Shown piece after piece: positions 1-7,982 of a DNA stretch of 64,000 bases. The notes below the pieces were generated by a model, which had not been told where the DNA came from, made no database searches, and was given only the letters and a program-made list of their open reading frames with translations. Both the position numbers and the translations under genes were made by a program. The stretch is from Fictibacillus phosphorivorans (GTDB taxonomy: Bacteria; Bacillota; Bacilli; Bacillales; Fictibacillaceae). How positions within the stretch are numbered: position 1 is the stretch's first letter; every line of letters begins with the position of its first letter. The DNA lies in NCBI RefSeq assembly GCF_001629705.1, contig NZ_CP015378.1, forward strand, positions 3,286,001 to 3,350,000. The letters are read 5' to 3'.

Positions 1-1
1 A

Positions 2-208
2 ACGATCTATCATAAGGGAATCCGTCACTTCCTAACGTGGATCGTTCCTTATGGGTTTACTGCATTTTATCCTGCAGCATATTTTATCAAAGGTTCAGGA
101 TTTGAAAGATTGGCTCTATTAACACCTGTTGTCGCCATCTTCTCTTGCATCATTGCATACTGGTTTTGGAATAGAGGGCTCAAGGCATTTACGAGCACAG
201 GAAGTTAA
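2..208 (+). CDS. ABC-2 family transporter permease, C-terminal end (partial)
   Basis: The frame is open from the window edge to TAA at 206-208 and gives 68 residues. Two hydrophobic stretches are visible: one around IVPYGFTAFYPAAYFI, and one from LLTPVVAIFSCIIAYWFW. The end, RGLKAFTSTGS, resembles the typical end of ABC-2-like permeases of the COG3694/DUF990 type, which work in pairs with a second permease and an ATPase, usually in export. A strong terminator follows directly, so this is the last gene of its operon. The rest of the protein and its substrate lie outside the window. Family assignment is from memory of the C-terminal signature. Confidence 0.65.
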   Translation, partial: TIYHKGIRHFLTWIVPYGFTAFYPAAYFIKGSGFERLALLTPVVAIFSCIIAYWFWNRGLKAFTSTGS

Positions 209-213
209 ATGAA

Positions 214-258
214 AAGCTGGCACCTTATCAGTTGCGATGAGGTGCCAGCTTTGTTTTT
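214..258 (+). terminator. Rho-independent terminator after the ABC-2 permease gene
   Basis: A 12-bp perfect stem (AAGCTGGCACCT / AGGTGCCAGCTT) at 214-225 and 240-251 is followed by TTGTTTTT. It may also serve the converging sodC gene. Confidence 0.9.
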
Positions 259-265
259 AATAGCC

Positions 266-871
266 TTACTTTTTAATAACTCCACACAATACACGGTCTC
301 CTGAATTTCCTGAAGGATCTGTTTTATAATCATCCGCCTTGTCATGAATCACAAGTGATGTTCCACCGTTAGCAAAAAGCGAGTTGTCACTGCCTTCTGA
401 AAGCGTCACGAGGTTGGATACTACTTCGTCTTTTACGACTCCGCTTTTATCAGCCTTCACATTTTGAATATCACCTACATGTGGTCCTTTCGGATTCAAA
501 AATCCATGCTTCTTTTCGGTAGGATTAAAGTGCGCTCCCGCTGACTTGAAATCTGGTGGTGTACACTTTGCTGTTTCATGAAAATGAATGCCGTGTTCAC
601 CTGGCTTTACCCCAGTCGCGTTCACTTCGACCTTAACGCCATCTCCTGTCTGAGTTAACGTTGCTTCTCCCGCTTTATCTCCTTTTGCATTAACAAGGTT
701 AACGATATAAGAACCGCCTTTTACCTTACTAGATGCAGCTTGAGATTGCGCTTCAGCTTTGGATTCTTCCATATCATGATTTTTGTGTTCGTCTTCTTTA
801 TTTTTGTTTCCACATGATGCGAGTAGGAGTAAGAGCAACATGTAGAACAAAACCATTCCTAATTTTTTCAA
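266..871 (-). CDS. sodC: Cu/Zn superoxide dismutase-like lipoprotein
   Basis: This 201-residue protein has a lipoprotein signal peptide with lipobox LASC (Cys20), so it is probably anchored on the outer face of the membrane. The rest is a Cu/Zn-SOD fold, which converts superoxide to peroxide and oxygen. Expected ligands are visible: H96 and H98 (GIHFHE), H114 (GAHFNP), H122, H131 and D134 (HVGD), and H176 (LVIHDKADD). B. subtilis YojM, as I recall, lacks two copper ligands, whereas this protein seems to keep all of them. A Cys pair (C103 and the VLCGVI Cys) could form the usual disulfide. The start is TTG with AGGAGG about 9 bases upstream. It is a single gene with no obvious partner. Confidence 0.88.
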   Translation of the reverse strand: MKKLGMVLFYMLLLLLLASCGNKNKEDEHKNHDMEESKAEAQSQAASSKVKGGSYIVNLVNAKGDKAGEATLTQTGDGVKVEVNATGVKPGEHGIHFHETAKCTPPDFKSAGAHFNPTEKKHGFLNPKGPHVGDIQNVKADKSGVVKDEVVSNLVTLSEGSDNSLFANGGTSLVIHDKADDYKTDPSGNSGDRVLCGVIKK

Positions 872-937
872 AGCGATTTACCTCCTGATGATTAACGAAT
901 AGTACATTTTCCGCCCAATCATCAGAACTTTAAACCT

Positions 938-1651
938 TCATTTTAAAAAAAGTGTTTCAAGTTCCACCTCGTTCACGTTTTCTCCATCATATTCAACAAA
1001 ATAGCCTTTCGCGTGATCTCTCGAACTTACAACTTTATATAATTCGCCATTCACAAAGTGCAGTCCCGCACCGTCGTCTGCAGCATACCCTGGTTTTAGT
1101 CCATTCTCAATGAGTTTATGATAAGCGGGTCTTCGCTCTTTTTCTCCATCATAATGCGGACAATGACTTCCTGAAATGAAGCCTAAACACTCAAGTTTAG
1201 CTAATGGGCCGAACGAATCGGTTACGCCTTCTTCAAACCAGCAGAGAGATCCCGCGCTGAGTCCTGCTAAGATCTTTCCATCTTCATATGCTTTCTTTAA
1301 AAGAACATCTAGTCCCCATTCTTTCCATAGTGCTAAAAGATTCTTTGTATTGCCTCCTCCTACGTAAAAAACATCTTGCTGCTCTACAAAAATCTCCAAA
1401 TCCTTGGGTGGTGAAAATAAAGAAAGATGTGTAGGTTCACACTCTTCTGATTGAAACGCTGTATAGAATCGTTCGATATAACCATCTGAATCTCCACTTG
1501 CTGTAGGAATAAAACAAATGCGAGGTCGATCAGCCTTACTTTGCTTCAGAATGTAGCGATCTAATCTCTTATTTTCTGGCTCCATGGAAAAGCCCCCGCC
1601 ACCCATAGCAATAATCTGTTTTCTGATGTTTTGTTTCATATGCTCATTCAC
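938..1651 (-). CDS. Peptidase E-like protein (peptidase family S51)
   Basis: This 237-residue cytoplasmic protein begins with the IIAMGGGGFSME glycine-rich strand of S51 peptidases. It carries the nucleophile elbow GLSAGSLCW, with the catalytic Ser in the AGS context. YVGGGNTKNLLALW is a further family block. Members hydrolyse Asp-X dipeptides (peptidase E) or related substrates; the substrate here is unknown. The start is uncertain. The first ATG sits only 3 bases from AGAGGAG, while an in-frame ATG at 1639 has an 11-base spacing and would give the more usual MKQ start. It is monocistronic between sodC and the ABC pair. Confidence 0.82.
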   Translation of the reverse strand: MNEHMKQNIRKQIIAMGGGGFSMEPENKRLDRYILKQSKADRPRICFIPTASGDSDGYIERFYTAFQSEECEPTHLSLFSPPKDLEIFVEQQDVFYVGGGNTKNLLALWKEWGLDVLLKKAYEDGKILAGLSAGSLCWFEEGVTDSFGPLAKLECLGFISGSHCPHYDGEKERRPAYHKLIENGLKPGYAADDGAGLHFVNGELYKVVSSRDHAKGYFVEYDGENVNEVELETLFLK

Positions 1652-1712
1652 TCCTCTGTTATATTCTTTTCGATCTGTAGCGGAATTTATCCTTTAAAGT
1701 TGAGTCTTACAT

Positions 1713-1752
1713 AAAAGGAAAACACCCGCCAAATTTTCATATCGGCGGGTGC
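1713..1752 (-). terminator. Terminator of the MacB-like ABC operon
   Basis: Read on the minus strand, the perfect stem CACCCGCC / GGCGGGTG (1723-1730 and 1744-1751) is followed by TTTTCCTTTT just after the permease stop codon. Confidence 0.85.
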
Positions 1753-1756
1753 TCTA

Positions 1757-3070
1757 TTAAACATCTCTTCTTAAAGCTTTTAATACATCAACTGTGGTAG
1801 CTTTGGCTGCTGGCCGCCAACCAGAGAGTAAAGTTACACTCATACAAATCGTTACGGCGATTGCAGTCAGACTCCATGGAATATAAGATAAAATAAAATC
1901 TTCAGGTGGCTTTTCGTTCATAACCTGTTCAACGATGATAGGAAGCGCAAAATTGACTCCATAGCTGATGAGATACGCTAAAATGGTCCCTAAGCCCACT
2001 CCCCATAATCCGATATATCCACTCTCTAAAAGAAAGATGCGCTTGATCGTTTTTGGTGTTGCGCCAATCGCTTTCATGATACCGATGTCTTGAGAGCGCT
2101 CCGTAACAGCCATCGTCATCGTATTAAATATTCCAATAGAAGCAATGAGGACGGCAATACCACCAATGAAAATCAAGCCCGCTTTAAACAATGTGAAATA
2201 GATGTTCAGTTCTTTTAGTTCGCTAACTACAGAATACGTGAGATAACCTTCATCTTTGATCTTTTCGGATACTTCTTTAACCTCTTCGGCTGATGAAGTG
2301 TATACTTTGACAGTACTATATGAATCGTCACTGTTCTTAAGCTCAGGATCCATCTCACTCAATAGAGGCATAATTTCATCACGAAGATCATCCGTAATTA
2401 ACACCGAACTGTCGATCATCCATTCTTTTTTTGGTTTCTCCTTGATCCCCACCACTTTTACTTGTACCGTTTTTATCTCGGCATCTATTTTACTCTCTGG
2501 CTGATCTACCTTCATATGATAAGTTAATGTTTGATTTAACAAATCTCTATCATAAGCTAATTCCTTAATCTTCTTTTGTGCCTCTTCCTCACTCATTCCT
2601 TCTGTAAAGTTTTCAGGCATCTCTTTTCTTAATTCTTGAGCAAAATGGTGTCCGATAATAACCTCATTTTTACTCTTGGGCATTCTTCCTTTTTCAAGCT
2701 GCAATCCCGCTTTTCTCTCAGAAGGTATATTTGCACTGTTTACTTCAGCATATACTGTGTATTCTCCTAGTGACATTTCGCTCGCAGGTACATATTTCTT
2801 TCCACTAACCGCTTTAACATTTTTAACCTTTTCAAGATTTTTCACGTCTTTCTCAACTAAAGGACCGTTTTCTTTCTGTATTTCGATCTCGTTCATCAAC
2901 CGATAGCTCATCACATCATCTATGGCTGTCTTATGTATCGCAAAACCTACAGAGGCCAGCATGATTAAAAAAGCACACCCCATCGTAGATGCAAGTATTG
3001 TCATCCATACACGGGTCTTGTTTCTTTTCATATTACTTTTTACAAATCGATGTTTATCTTTGAACTTCAT
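1757..3070 (-). CDS. MacB/FtsX-type ABC transporter permease
   Basis: This 437-residue protein has the MacB topology. One membrane segment lies near residues 20-47, a large outside domain at about 55-285 is rich in Lys and Glu, and three membrane segments follow (about 290-320, 345-375 and 395-420). The FtsX block is seen in GIFNTMTMAVTERSQDIGIM and KAIGATPKTI. Such permeases use ATP hydrolysis mechanically, to move lipoproteins, peptides or drugs or to signal envelope stress; the cargo here is unknown. The start overlaps the 3' end of the ATPase gene by 17 bases, so the two are translationally coupled. No adaptor (MacA-like) protein or two-component system is next to it. Confidence 0.88.
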   Translation of the reverse strand: MKFKDKHRFVKSNMKRNKTRVWMTILASTMGCAFLIMLASVGFAIHKTAIDDVMSYRLMNEIEIQKENGPLVEKDVKNLEKVKNVKAVSGKKYVPASEMSLGEYTVYAEVNSANIPSERKAGLQLEKGRMPKSKNEVIIGHHFAQELRKEMPENFTEGMSEEEAQKKIKELAYDRDLLNQTLTYHMKVDQPESKIDAEIKTVQVKVVGIKEKPKKEWMIDSSVLITDDLRDEIMPLLSEMDPELKNSDDSYSTVKVYTSSAEEVKEVSEKIKDEGYLTYSVVSELKELNIYFTLFKAGLIFIGGIAVLIASIGIFNTMTMAVTERSQDIGIMKAIGATPKTIKRIFLLESGYIGLWGVGLGTILAYLISYGVNFALPIIVEQVMNEKPPEDFILSYIPWSLTAIAVTICMSVTLLSGWRPAAKATTVDVLKALRRDV

Positions 3071-3758
3071 GAAGCATGCTCCCTTCTCTTAAATAACCGT
3101 CTCTAATTTCCACTTTTCGATGAGCAATTGAAGCTACTTCATGGTCGTGTGTGATGATTAAAAATGTAATTCCATCTTTTTCATTCAATTCTTTTATAAA
3201 GTTTAATAGTTCTTTTTCGTTCTCAGAATCAAGACTACCTGTTGGTTCATCTGCCAAGATAAGAGGCGGATTCAAGATTAGTGCACGGGCTATACTTACG
3301 CGTTGCTGCTGACCTCCTGAAAGTTCTCCCGGATAGTGGCTTTGATACTGCTCAAGTCCGACCCTCTTTAACATTTTCATCGTTTGGTCTTTTCTATCTT
3401 TTTCGCTAACGCCTTTAAGTACCAATGGAAGTTCTACATTTTCATAGGCAGTCATGCTAGGAATCAGCTGAAAGCTTTGAAAAATAAAGCCTAGATGCTC
3501 TAAACGAAATTCAGCCCATTTTGATTCAGATAGTTTGCTGACCTGCTTTCCATCAATCACGATCTCTCCTGTTTGCGACCTAATAAAGCCAGAGATTAAG
3601 TTTAATAGAGTCGACTTTCCTGATCCGCTTCTTCCTATGATCGCTACAATTTCACCTTCTGCTACTTGCAGATCGACATGATGCAGAACCGGTACGACAT
3701 TCTCTTTTTCTTTCTTACCAATTTTGAACGCGTATGATAAATCCCTTACAGATATCAT
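3054..3758 (-). CDS. MacB/LolD-type ABC transporter ATP-binding protein
   Basis: This 234-residue protein has a complete ABC ATPase domain: Walker A GRSGSGKST (about residues 42-50), the LSGGQQQR signature, Walker B LILADEP and the switch His in IITHDHEV. The spacing and the ENVELPL block are typical of the LolD/MacB subfamily, which pairs with FtsX-type permeases such as the next gene. It is first in a two-gene operon. A sigma-A promoter lies about 50 bases upstream. RBS and ATG are normal. Confidence 0.92.
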   Translation of the reverse strand: MISVRDLSYAFKIGKKEKENVVPVLHHVDLQVAEGEIVAIIGRSGSGKSTLLNLISGFIRSQTGEIVIDGKQVSKLSESKWAEFRLEHLGFIFQSFQLIPSMTAYENVELPLVLKGVSEKDRKDQTMKMLKRVGLEQYQSHYPGELSGGQQQRVSIARALILNPPLILADEPTGSLDSENEKELLNFIKELNEKDGITFLIITHDHEVASIAHRKVEIRDGYLREGSMLHEVQR

Positions 3759-3803
3759 GTTGACACCCCTTTATGTATTAAGTGTACTATTCGTTATAAT
3801 ACA

Positions 3804-3833
3804 CATATACCATTATATTTCATCAGCTGTCAA
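3804..3833 (-). promoter_or_regulatory. Probable sigma-A promoter of the ABC operon
   Basis: On the minus strand, TTGACA (3828-3833), an 18-base spacer and TATATG (3804-3809) preceded by TG form an extended -10 promoter pointing into the ABC operon. Confidence 0.6.
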
Positions 3834-3917
3834 TACATTCCAAGTAACTTTTTAAAGAAGGATTTAAAGGGAAAGAAGAGTATAGGTAACAAAGGCATAC
3901 ATCTAGGAGGTACACAT

Positions 3918-5555
3918 ATGTTAAAGTGGCAAACAAAAGAGGGATACAAGAAATTATTAAAAGATTTGGTCTCGATCCCTAGCATTACCCATCACGATGG
4001 AGAACTGTTTATGGCGGAGCACCTCCACCATACGCTCTCATCACTAGACTATTTTTCGAAGCATCCTGATTACGTTCGCCATCATCCACTTCCAGATGGT
4101 CGAAAACTGATCACAGCATTTGTACAGAACGATCCTTCAATCAAAGAAACAATTATTCTGCTTAGTCATTTTGATGTTGTTTCAGTCGAAGATTTCGGGG
4201 AATGGAAGCATCTCGCATTTCGGCCAGAAGAACTAACTGAAAAGATCATCGAGAACAAAGAGCTACTTCATACCTTTGTTCAGGATGATCTGAATAGCGG
4301 CGATTGGCTCTTTGGTCGCGGCATCATGGATATGAAAGCTGGAGTTGCCCTTCATATGTCTATGATTGAAAAAGCAACAACCGGTCATTTTAAAGGAAAC
4401 GTACTCATGATTTCTGTTCCGGATGAAGAAGTTCATTCTGAAGGAATGCTTGCGGGTGTCAGTGTTTTACGACAATTGCAAGAGGAGTATGATATCAAAT
4501 ACATCACATGTTTGAACGGAGAACCAAGCTTCACAAAATATCCTGGAGACACTTCTTCCTATATGTATACAGGATCCACAGGAAAGATACTGCCTGGTTT
4601 TCTATGTTATGGCAAAGAGACTCACGTAGGTGAGCCACTTGCAGGTATGAACGGAAATGTGATGGCTGCTGAGATTACAAGAGAACTAGAATGGAACGTT
4701 GATTATGTAGAGAAGTTTCGTGAGGAGGCTACTCCTGTACCAACCAACTTGATCCAAAAAGATTTAAAGGATCACTATTCTGTGCAAATACCACACGCAG
4801 CTGTAACGCTGTTTAATCTTATGTTGTTTAATCGATCGCTATCCGATATTACAGATATGTTAATAAGTAGTGCAAAAAGCGCAGCACTTCGATTAGAAGA
4901 CCGTCTCTTTGAAAGAAGCAAAAATGTCTCTAAGATCGTACCTTTCACTCCGAAAAAAGAAAAAATCAAAGTACTGACTTTTAATGAACTCTATGAACAT
5001 GCCGTAACGAAATATGGACAAGAAGAGCTTGATCGCAGAGAGAACATGCTTCAGACAAACAATCCGAACGCAGATGAGAGAGAGCTGACGATACAATATG
5101 TATTTGAGTTAGCAAGCCTTTGCAGAGACATTTCTCCGATGATCGTCTTGTTCTACACACCGCCTTTTTATCCAGCTGTATGTTCAAGCGAACATCCGCT
5201 TATTAAAGCCACTTCTGATGAGGTAGTCAATCATGCGAAAAATACGTTCAACAGCGAACTCGTTAATGTCCACTATTTTAGTGGCTTATCTGACTTGAGT
5301 TATATTGGATTTCATGGAGATTCTCGTGACCTGTCATCTTTCACAAGTAACTTCCCATTACTAGGATCTCGCTATCATATACCGTTTGATGATATGAGAG
5401 AACTCGATATCCCGGTCATTAATATCGGTCCACTCGGTAAGGATGCACATCAATGGACAGAACGGCTTGAGATCAACAAAGTTATGGATGAAACGCATCC
5501 GTTAATCATATTTGCGATGGAAACTTTATTTGATCAAGCAAAAAACCAGATCTGA
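3918..5555 (+). CDS. rocB: M20-family metallopeptidase, RocB-like
   Basis: This 545-residue cytoplasmic protein resembles RocB, the M20-family protein linked to arginine utilisation in B. subtilis, whose exact reaction is not settled. M20 hallmarks are visible: ILLSHFDVVS with the metal His and Asp, GRGIMDMKAGVALHM with the bridging Asp, and SVPDEEVHSEG with the catalytic Glu-Glu pair. It is longer than typical M20 exopeptidases (about 400 residues) and close to the roughly 565 residues of RocB. CTAGGAGGT lies 6 bases before the ATG. It stands alone, divergent from the ABC operon, with no other roc genes visible, so the arginine role is inferred from family only. Confidence 0.8.
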   Translation: MLKWQTKEGYKKLLKDLVSIPSITHHDGELFMAEHLHHTLSSLDYFSKHPDYVRHHPLPDGRKLITAFVQNDPSIKETIILLSHFDVVSVEDFGEWKHLAFRPEELTEKIIENKELLHTFVQDDLNSGDWLFGRGIMDMKAGVALHMSMIEKATTGHFKGNVLMISVPDEEVHSEGMLAGVSVLRQLQEEYDIKYITCLNGEPSFTKYPGDTSSYMYTGSTGKILPGFLCYGKETHVGEPLAGMNGNVMAAEITRELEWNVDYVEKFREEATPVPTNLIQKDLKDHYSVQIPHAAVTLFNLMLFNRSLSDITDMLISSAKSAALRLEDRLFERSKNVSKIVPFTPKKEKIKVLTFNELYEHAVTKYGQEELDRRENMLQTNNPNADERELTIQYVFELASLCRDISPMIVLFYTPPFYPAVCSSEHPLIKATSDEVVNHAKNTFNSELVNVHYFSGLSDLSYIGFHGDSRDLSSFTSNFPLLGSRYHIPFDDMRELDIPVINIGPLGKDAHQWTERLEINKVMDETHPLIIFAMETLFDQAKNQI

Positions 5556-5570
5556 GGAGATCTGGTTTTC
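5541..5570. terminator. Bidirectional terminator between rocB-like and GalT-like genes
   Basis: ACCAGATCT / AGATCTGGT with a 4-base loop is flanked by A and T runs on either side. The rocB-like stop codon TGA (5553-5555) lies inside the hairpin. Confidence 0.85.
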
Positions 5571-6335
5571 TTATGCTTTAAAGTACATATCTTTAATGCT
5601 TTTGGCAATACCCTCTATATTGTTCGCTACTTGTTGTACACCATACCCCATATAAAGTGGTGACGTCACAAAACGAGGCATGATCTTGCAATATGTTCTG
5701 TCGTTATGTCTATAAAAGAAAAGATTATAACTTGTACAACTTCTATGGAAATGATTCAGCAAAAAATGAGTTCCAGCTTGAATACAGTCCGCGTATAAAG
5801 AAAGTTCTGCGTCTTTATCCCATATGACATTCAGTTCATAGAATCCAACTCTTGGTTCAGTCGATACGGTAAAACGGACCCCTTCTTTATCTAGGATCGT
5901 CAGTCCTTTGAACTGATTTTCGGAAAAATCATGAAGACAATCTACTTCATCTAATCCAATGATCTGCATATGAGGATGACGGATCGTTCCACCTGATAAA
6001 GGACCGTGGTTCTTAAAGAACATCACCGACGTGTATTTACCGCTGTTTAACATGTTCTCCCAATGTTTAAGACCAAAACGAAGGACTTTATAAAGATGCT
6101 CTTTTGAATAGTGTGAGAGTTCACCTTCACATTCATCTGTTTCAATCAAGACAGTTTGGAAGGCCCCGTCAAGAACGGTATATTTATTTTTCACTAGAAT
6201 GATTGAATCTTGTTTATCCAAGACTTCCTCTAACTCATCGATACGACAAAACGGACAAGGTGTTTCTTTATTTCTTATACTATTAGGCTTTTGAGCTCCT
6301 ACTTCTGTAAAAAAATTTATGTGTGTTTTTTTCAT
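5571..6335 (-). CDS. GalT/HIT-like protein (DUF4931 type)
   Basis: This 254-residue protein has a CPFC motif near residue 30 that probably helps bind zinc. It also has GTIRHPHMQI, the HPH-type active-site motif of the galactose-1-phosphate uridylyltransferase/HIT superfamily. It is shorter than GalT (about 330-500 residues) and resembles the DUF4931 group in bacilli. Nucleotidyl transfer or hydrolase activity is inferred and the substrate is unknown. ATG at 6335 is preferred over an in-frame GTG at 6344, because GCGGTGA lies upstream of it. A second CRIDE-type acidic stretch follows the CPFC motif. No galactose genes are nearby. Confidence 0.75.
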   Translation of the reverse strand: MKKTHINFFTEVGAQKPNSIRNKETPCPFCRIDELEEVLDKQDSIILVKNKYTVLDGAFQTVLIETDECEGELSHYSKEHLYKVLRFGLKHWENMLNSGKYTSVMFFKNHGPLSGGTIRHPHMQIIGLDEVDCLHDFSENQFKGLTILDKEGVRFTVSTEPRVGFYELNVIWDKDAELSLYADCIQAGTHFLLNHFHRSCTSYNLFFYRHNDRTYCKIMPRFVTSPLYMGYGVQQVANNIEGIAKSIKDMYFKA

Positions 6336-6405
6336 TCTTTTCACCGCTTTTGCTTGTTTCCTATCTATTTTCTAGCTGTTCTCATGAAAACCTTTAACTT
6401 ATTGT

Positions 6406-7062
6406 TTAATTATATCTAGATACACGTTCCCATTTCAATATTCCGTCATGCTTATTAATAGAACCCAACCACTCGAAGTTCTGTTCAATATGCATCAGTT
6501 GTCTTAACATGTCGTCTTCAGATTCTAGCGTTGTGTAGACTTTTACATTAACATAGTTCCATAACTCCCCCAAATTCTTTTGCACTTCGTATGGCTCGTT
6601 CAACGTGAGGTGTGATACTTCTTTTAAATAGGATTCAGCAAGGAATATCTGTTTCTCTTGTGTTAGATCTTTGGGAAACGTAATAAAAACAGTAAGGGTA
6701 TCTTTTTTTTGTGAGGCTACTACACCTGAAATCTTGTGATGGTTTCGCATATCATGTCGAGCTTTTGTTAAGATCGCTTGATTAACATAAGGAATTTTGG
6801 CTATTGATTGAGCTTCTTTTTTCTCTTGAAGCGAAAAAGGCATGCTCTCTGCAAATTGAATAAAAATAAAGATGAACGCTACGCCAAGAGCTAGACTTAA
6901 ACTTTGATGAAACCAGTGATACCACATGCTTTTTGGTGCAGGAGGCTTATGGAGATTCCTTGTTCTCTGAAGGACTTTCTGTCTTTGTTCCTCTTTAAAC
7001 GTTAGTGTTCTCATACGGCCGTTGTTCAATATTTCAGGCAGCTGCTTGAACGGATCTTCCAT
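6406..7062 (-). CDS. Putative membrane anti-sigma factor
   Basis: This 218-residue protein has a basic cytoplasmic N-terminus (about 1-48), one membrane segment (about 50-70, rich in Phe and Ile) and an extracytoplasmic C-terminal domain of about 145 residues. Position and topology fit an anti-sigma factor that holds the upstream ECF sigma factor until an envelope signal releases it. No HxxxCxxC zinc anti-sigma motif is present, so it is not of the ZAS type. It starts 4 bases after the sigma gene ends (AGGTGAGACC before ATG), which implies translational coupling. The outside domain is not recognised. The function is inferred mainly from context. Confidence 0.7.
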   Translation of the reverse strand: MEDPFKQLPEILNNGRMRTLTFKEEQRQKVLQRTRNLHKPPAPKSMWYHWFHQSLSLALGVAFIFIFIQFAESMPFSLQEKKEAQSIAKIPYVNQAILTKARHDMRNHHKISGVVASQKKDTLTVFITFPKDLTQEKQIFLAESYLKEVSHLTLNEPYEVQKNLGELWNYVNVKVYTTLESEDDMLRQLMHIEQNFEWLGSINKHDGILKWERVSRYN

Positions 7063-7066
7063 GGTC

Positions 7067-7621
7067 TCACCTACTCTTCTCCATTTTTCTTCGCAACATT
7101 TCTCTTCCTCGTTGAAGCAGTGTTCTGATCGTCGTTTCTTTCTTGTTTAAGATTTCACTGATCTCGCATACGGTTAATTCTTTATAATAGAAAAGAAGAA
7201 TCACTTCCCGATATTTAAGAGGAAGCTTTAATACATGTTCTGCTAACGCTTCATGTTCACTTTTTTGAACGATCGAAAGTTCTGGTGTTAAAACAGAGGA
7301 TGCTTTCGATTTCCCAAATCGGTCTATCACGTGAATGTATTTCTTCCATCCGCTTCTTAAATAATCTTTACACAAGTTTACAGTAATGGCATACACCCAC
7401 GTTTTAACAGAGGAATCATTTCTAAAATTGTCTTTATGTATATAGCACTTCACAAATACTTCTTGTGCTAAGTCTTCAGCTAACTTTCGGTCTTTAACAT
7501 ATGTATAAGCTAGTCTTATCACTTTGTCTTGGTAAACATCCATGATCTGTACGACCCATTCTTCCTGACTCAGAGAGTGTGAATCTATGCCTTCATTATG
7601 AAATTCCCGATTGATCTTCAA
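7067..7621 (-). CDS. ECF RNA polymerase sigma factor
   Basis: This 184-residue protein has sigma region 2 (about 30-95: YVKDRKLAEDLAQEVFVK, then SSVKTWVYAITVNLCKDYLRS) and region 4 (about 128-180: LPLKYREVILLFYYKELT, then a helix-turn-helix around EISEILNKKETTIRTLL). Length and arrangement match the ECF group, in the general SigX/SigV/SigW class. The start is TTG with AAGGAGGGGGA upstream. It is co-transcribed with the putative anti-sigma gene. ECF genes usually activate their own promoter, but I could not pick an unambiguous AAC-N16-CG motif upstream. The regulon is unknown; the adjacent divergent M23 cell-wall hydrolase is a possible target by position only. Confidence 0.9.
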   Translation of the reverse strand: MKINREFHNEGIDSHSLSQEEWVVQIMDVYQDKVIRLAYTYVKDRKLAEDLAQEVFVKCYIHKDNFRNDSSVKTWVYAITVNLCKDYLRSGWKKYIHVIDRFGKSKASSVLTPELSIVQKSEHEALAEHVLKLPLKYREVILLFYYKELTVCEISEILNKKETTIRTLLQRGREMLRRKMEKSR

Positions 7622-7982
7622 GTCCTTCCCCCTCCTTTAACAGTTTCCTATGCTTTTGACGAATGATCGTGATAGTTTTACTCACTTTTTATCTCTTGCG
7701 TTACAAAATCTATTCGTCTATTAACCTTACGTTGCCTTCATTTTTGTAATGAAATCCCATTCTATGTACCTACTCTTTTATTCGTTTACCGCGCTGATAT
7801 TACCTTTTTATTTCCTAATACAGACAAATCTCTACAGCGTATAAGTCGAATTATGTTTCAAAGTGTAATATTTTGAAATATAAATGTAATATTATTTCGC
7901 AATAACTGATGATTAATCAATGGTATAATCACTTCAGAAAAGAAATTGGCAACATTTGCACTTACAAGGAGGAGTACCCATC
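7622..7982. other. Divergent intergenic region between ECF sigma gene and M23 gene
   Basis: This AT-rich 361-base region must hold promoters for both directions. The only clear element is the extended -10 listed separately for the M23 gene. Toward the sigma gene, GTAAC and GCAAC motifs occur on the minus strand (about 7700-7735), but their spacing to CG-type -10 elements is not canonical. No repeat or RNA gene is seen. Confidence 0.5.
7921..7929 (+). promoter_or_regulatory. Extended -10 promoter element of the M23 peptidase gene
   Basis: TGGTATAAT lies 54 bases upstream of the TTG start. The -35 region is weak, as is usual for extended -10 promoters. Confidence 0.5.
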
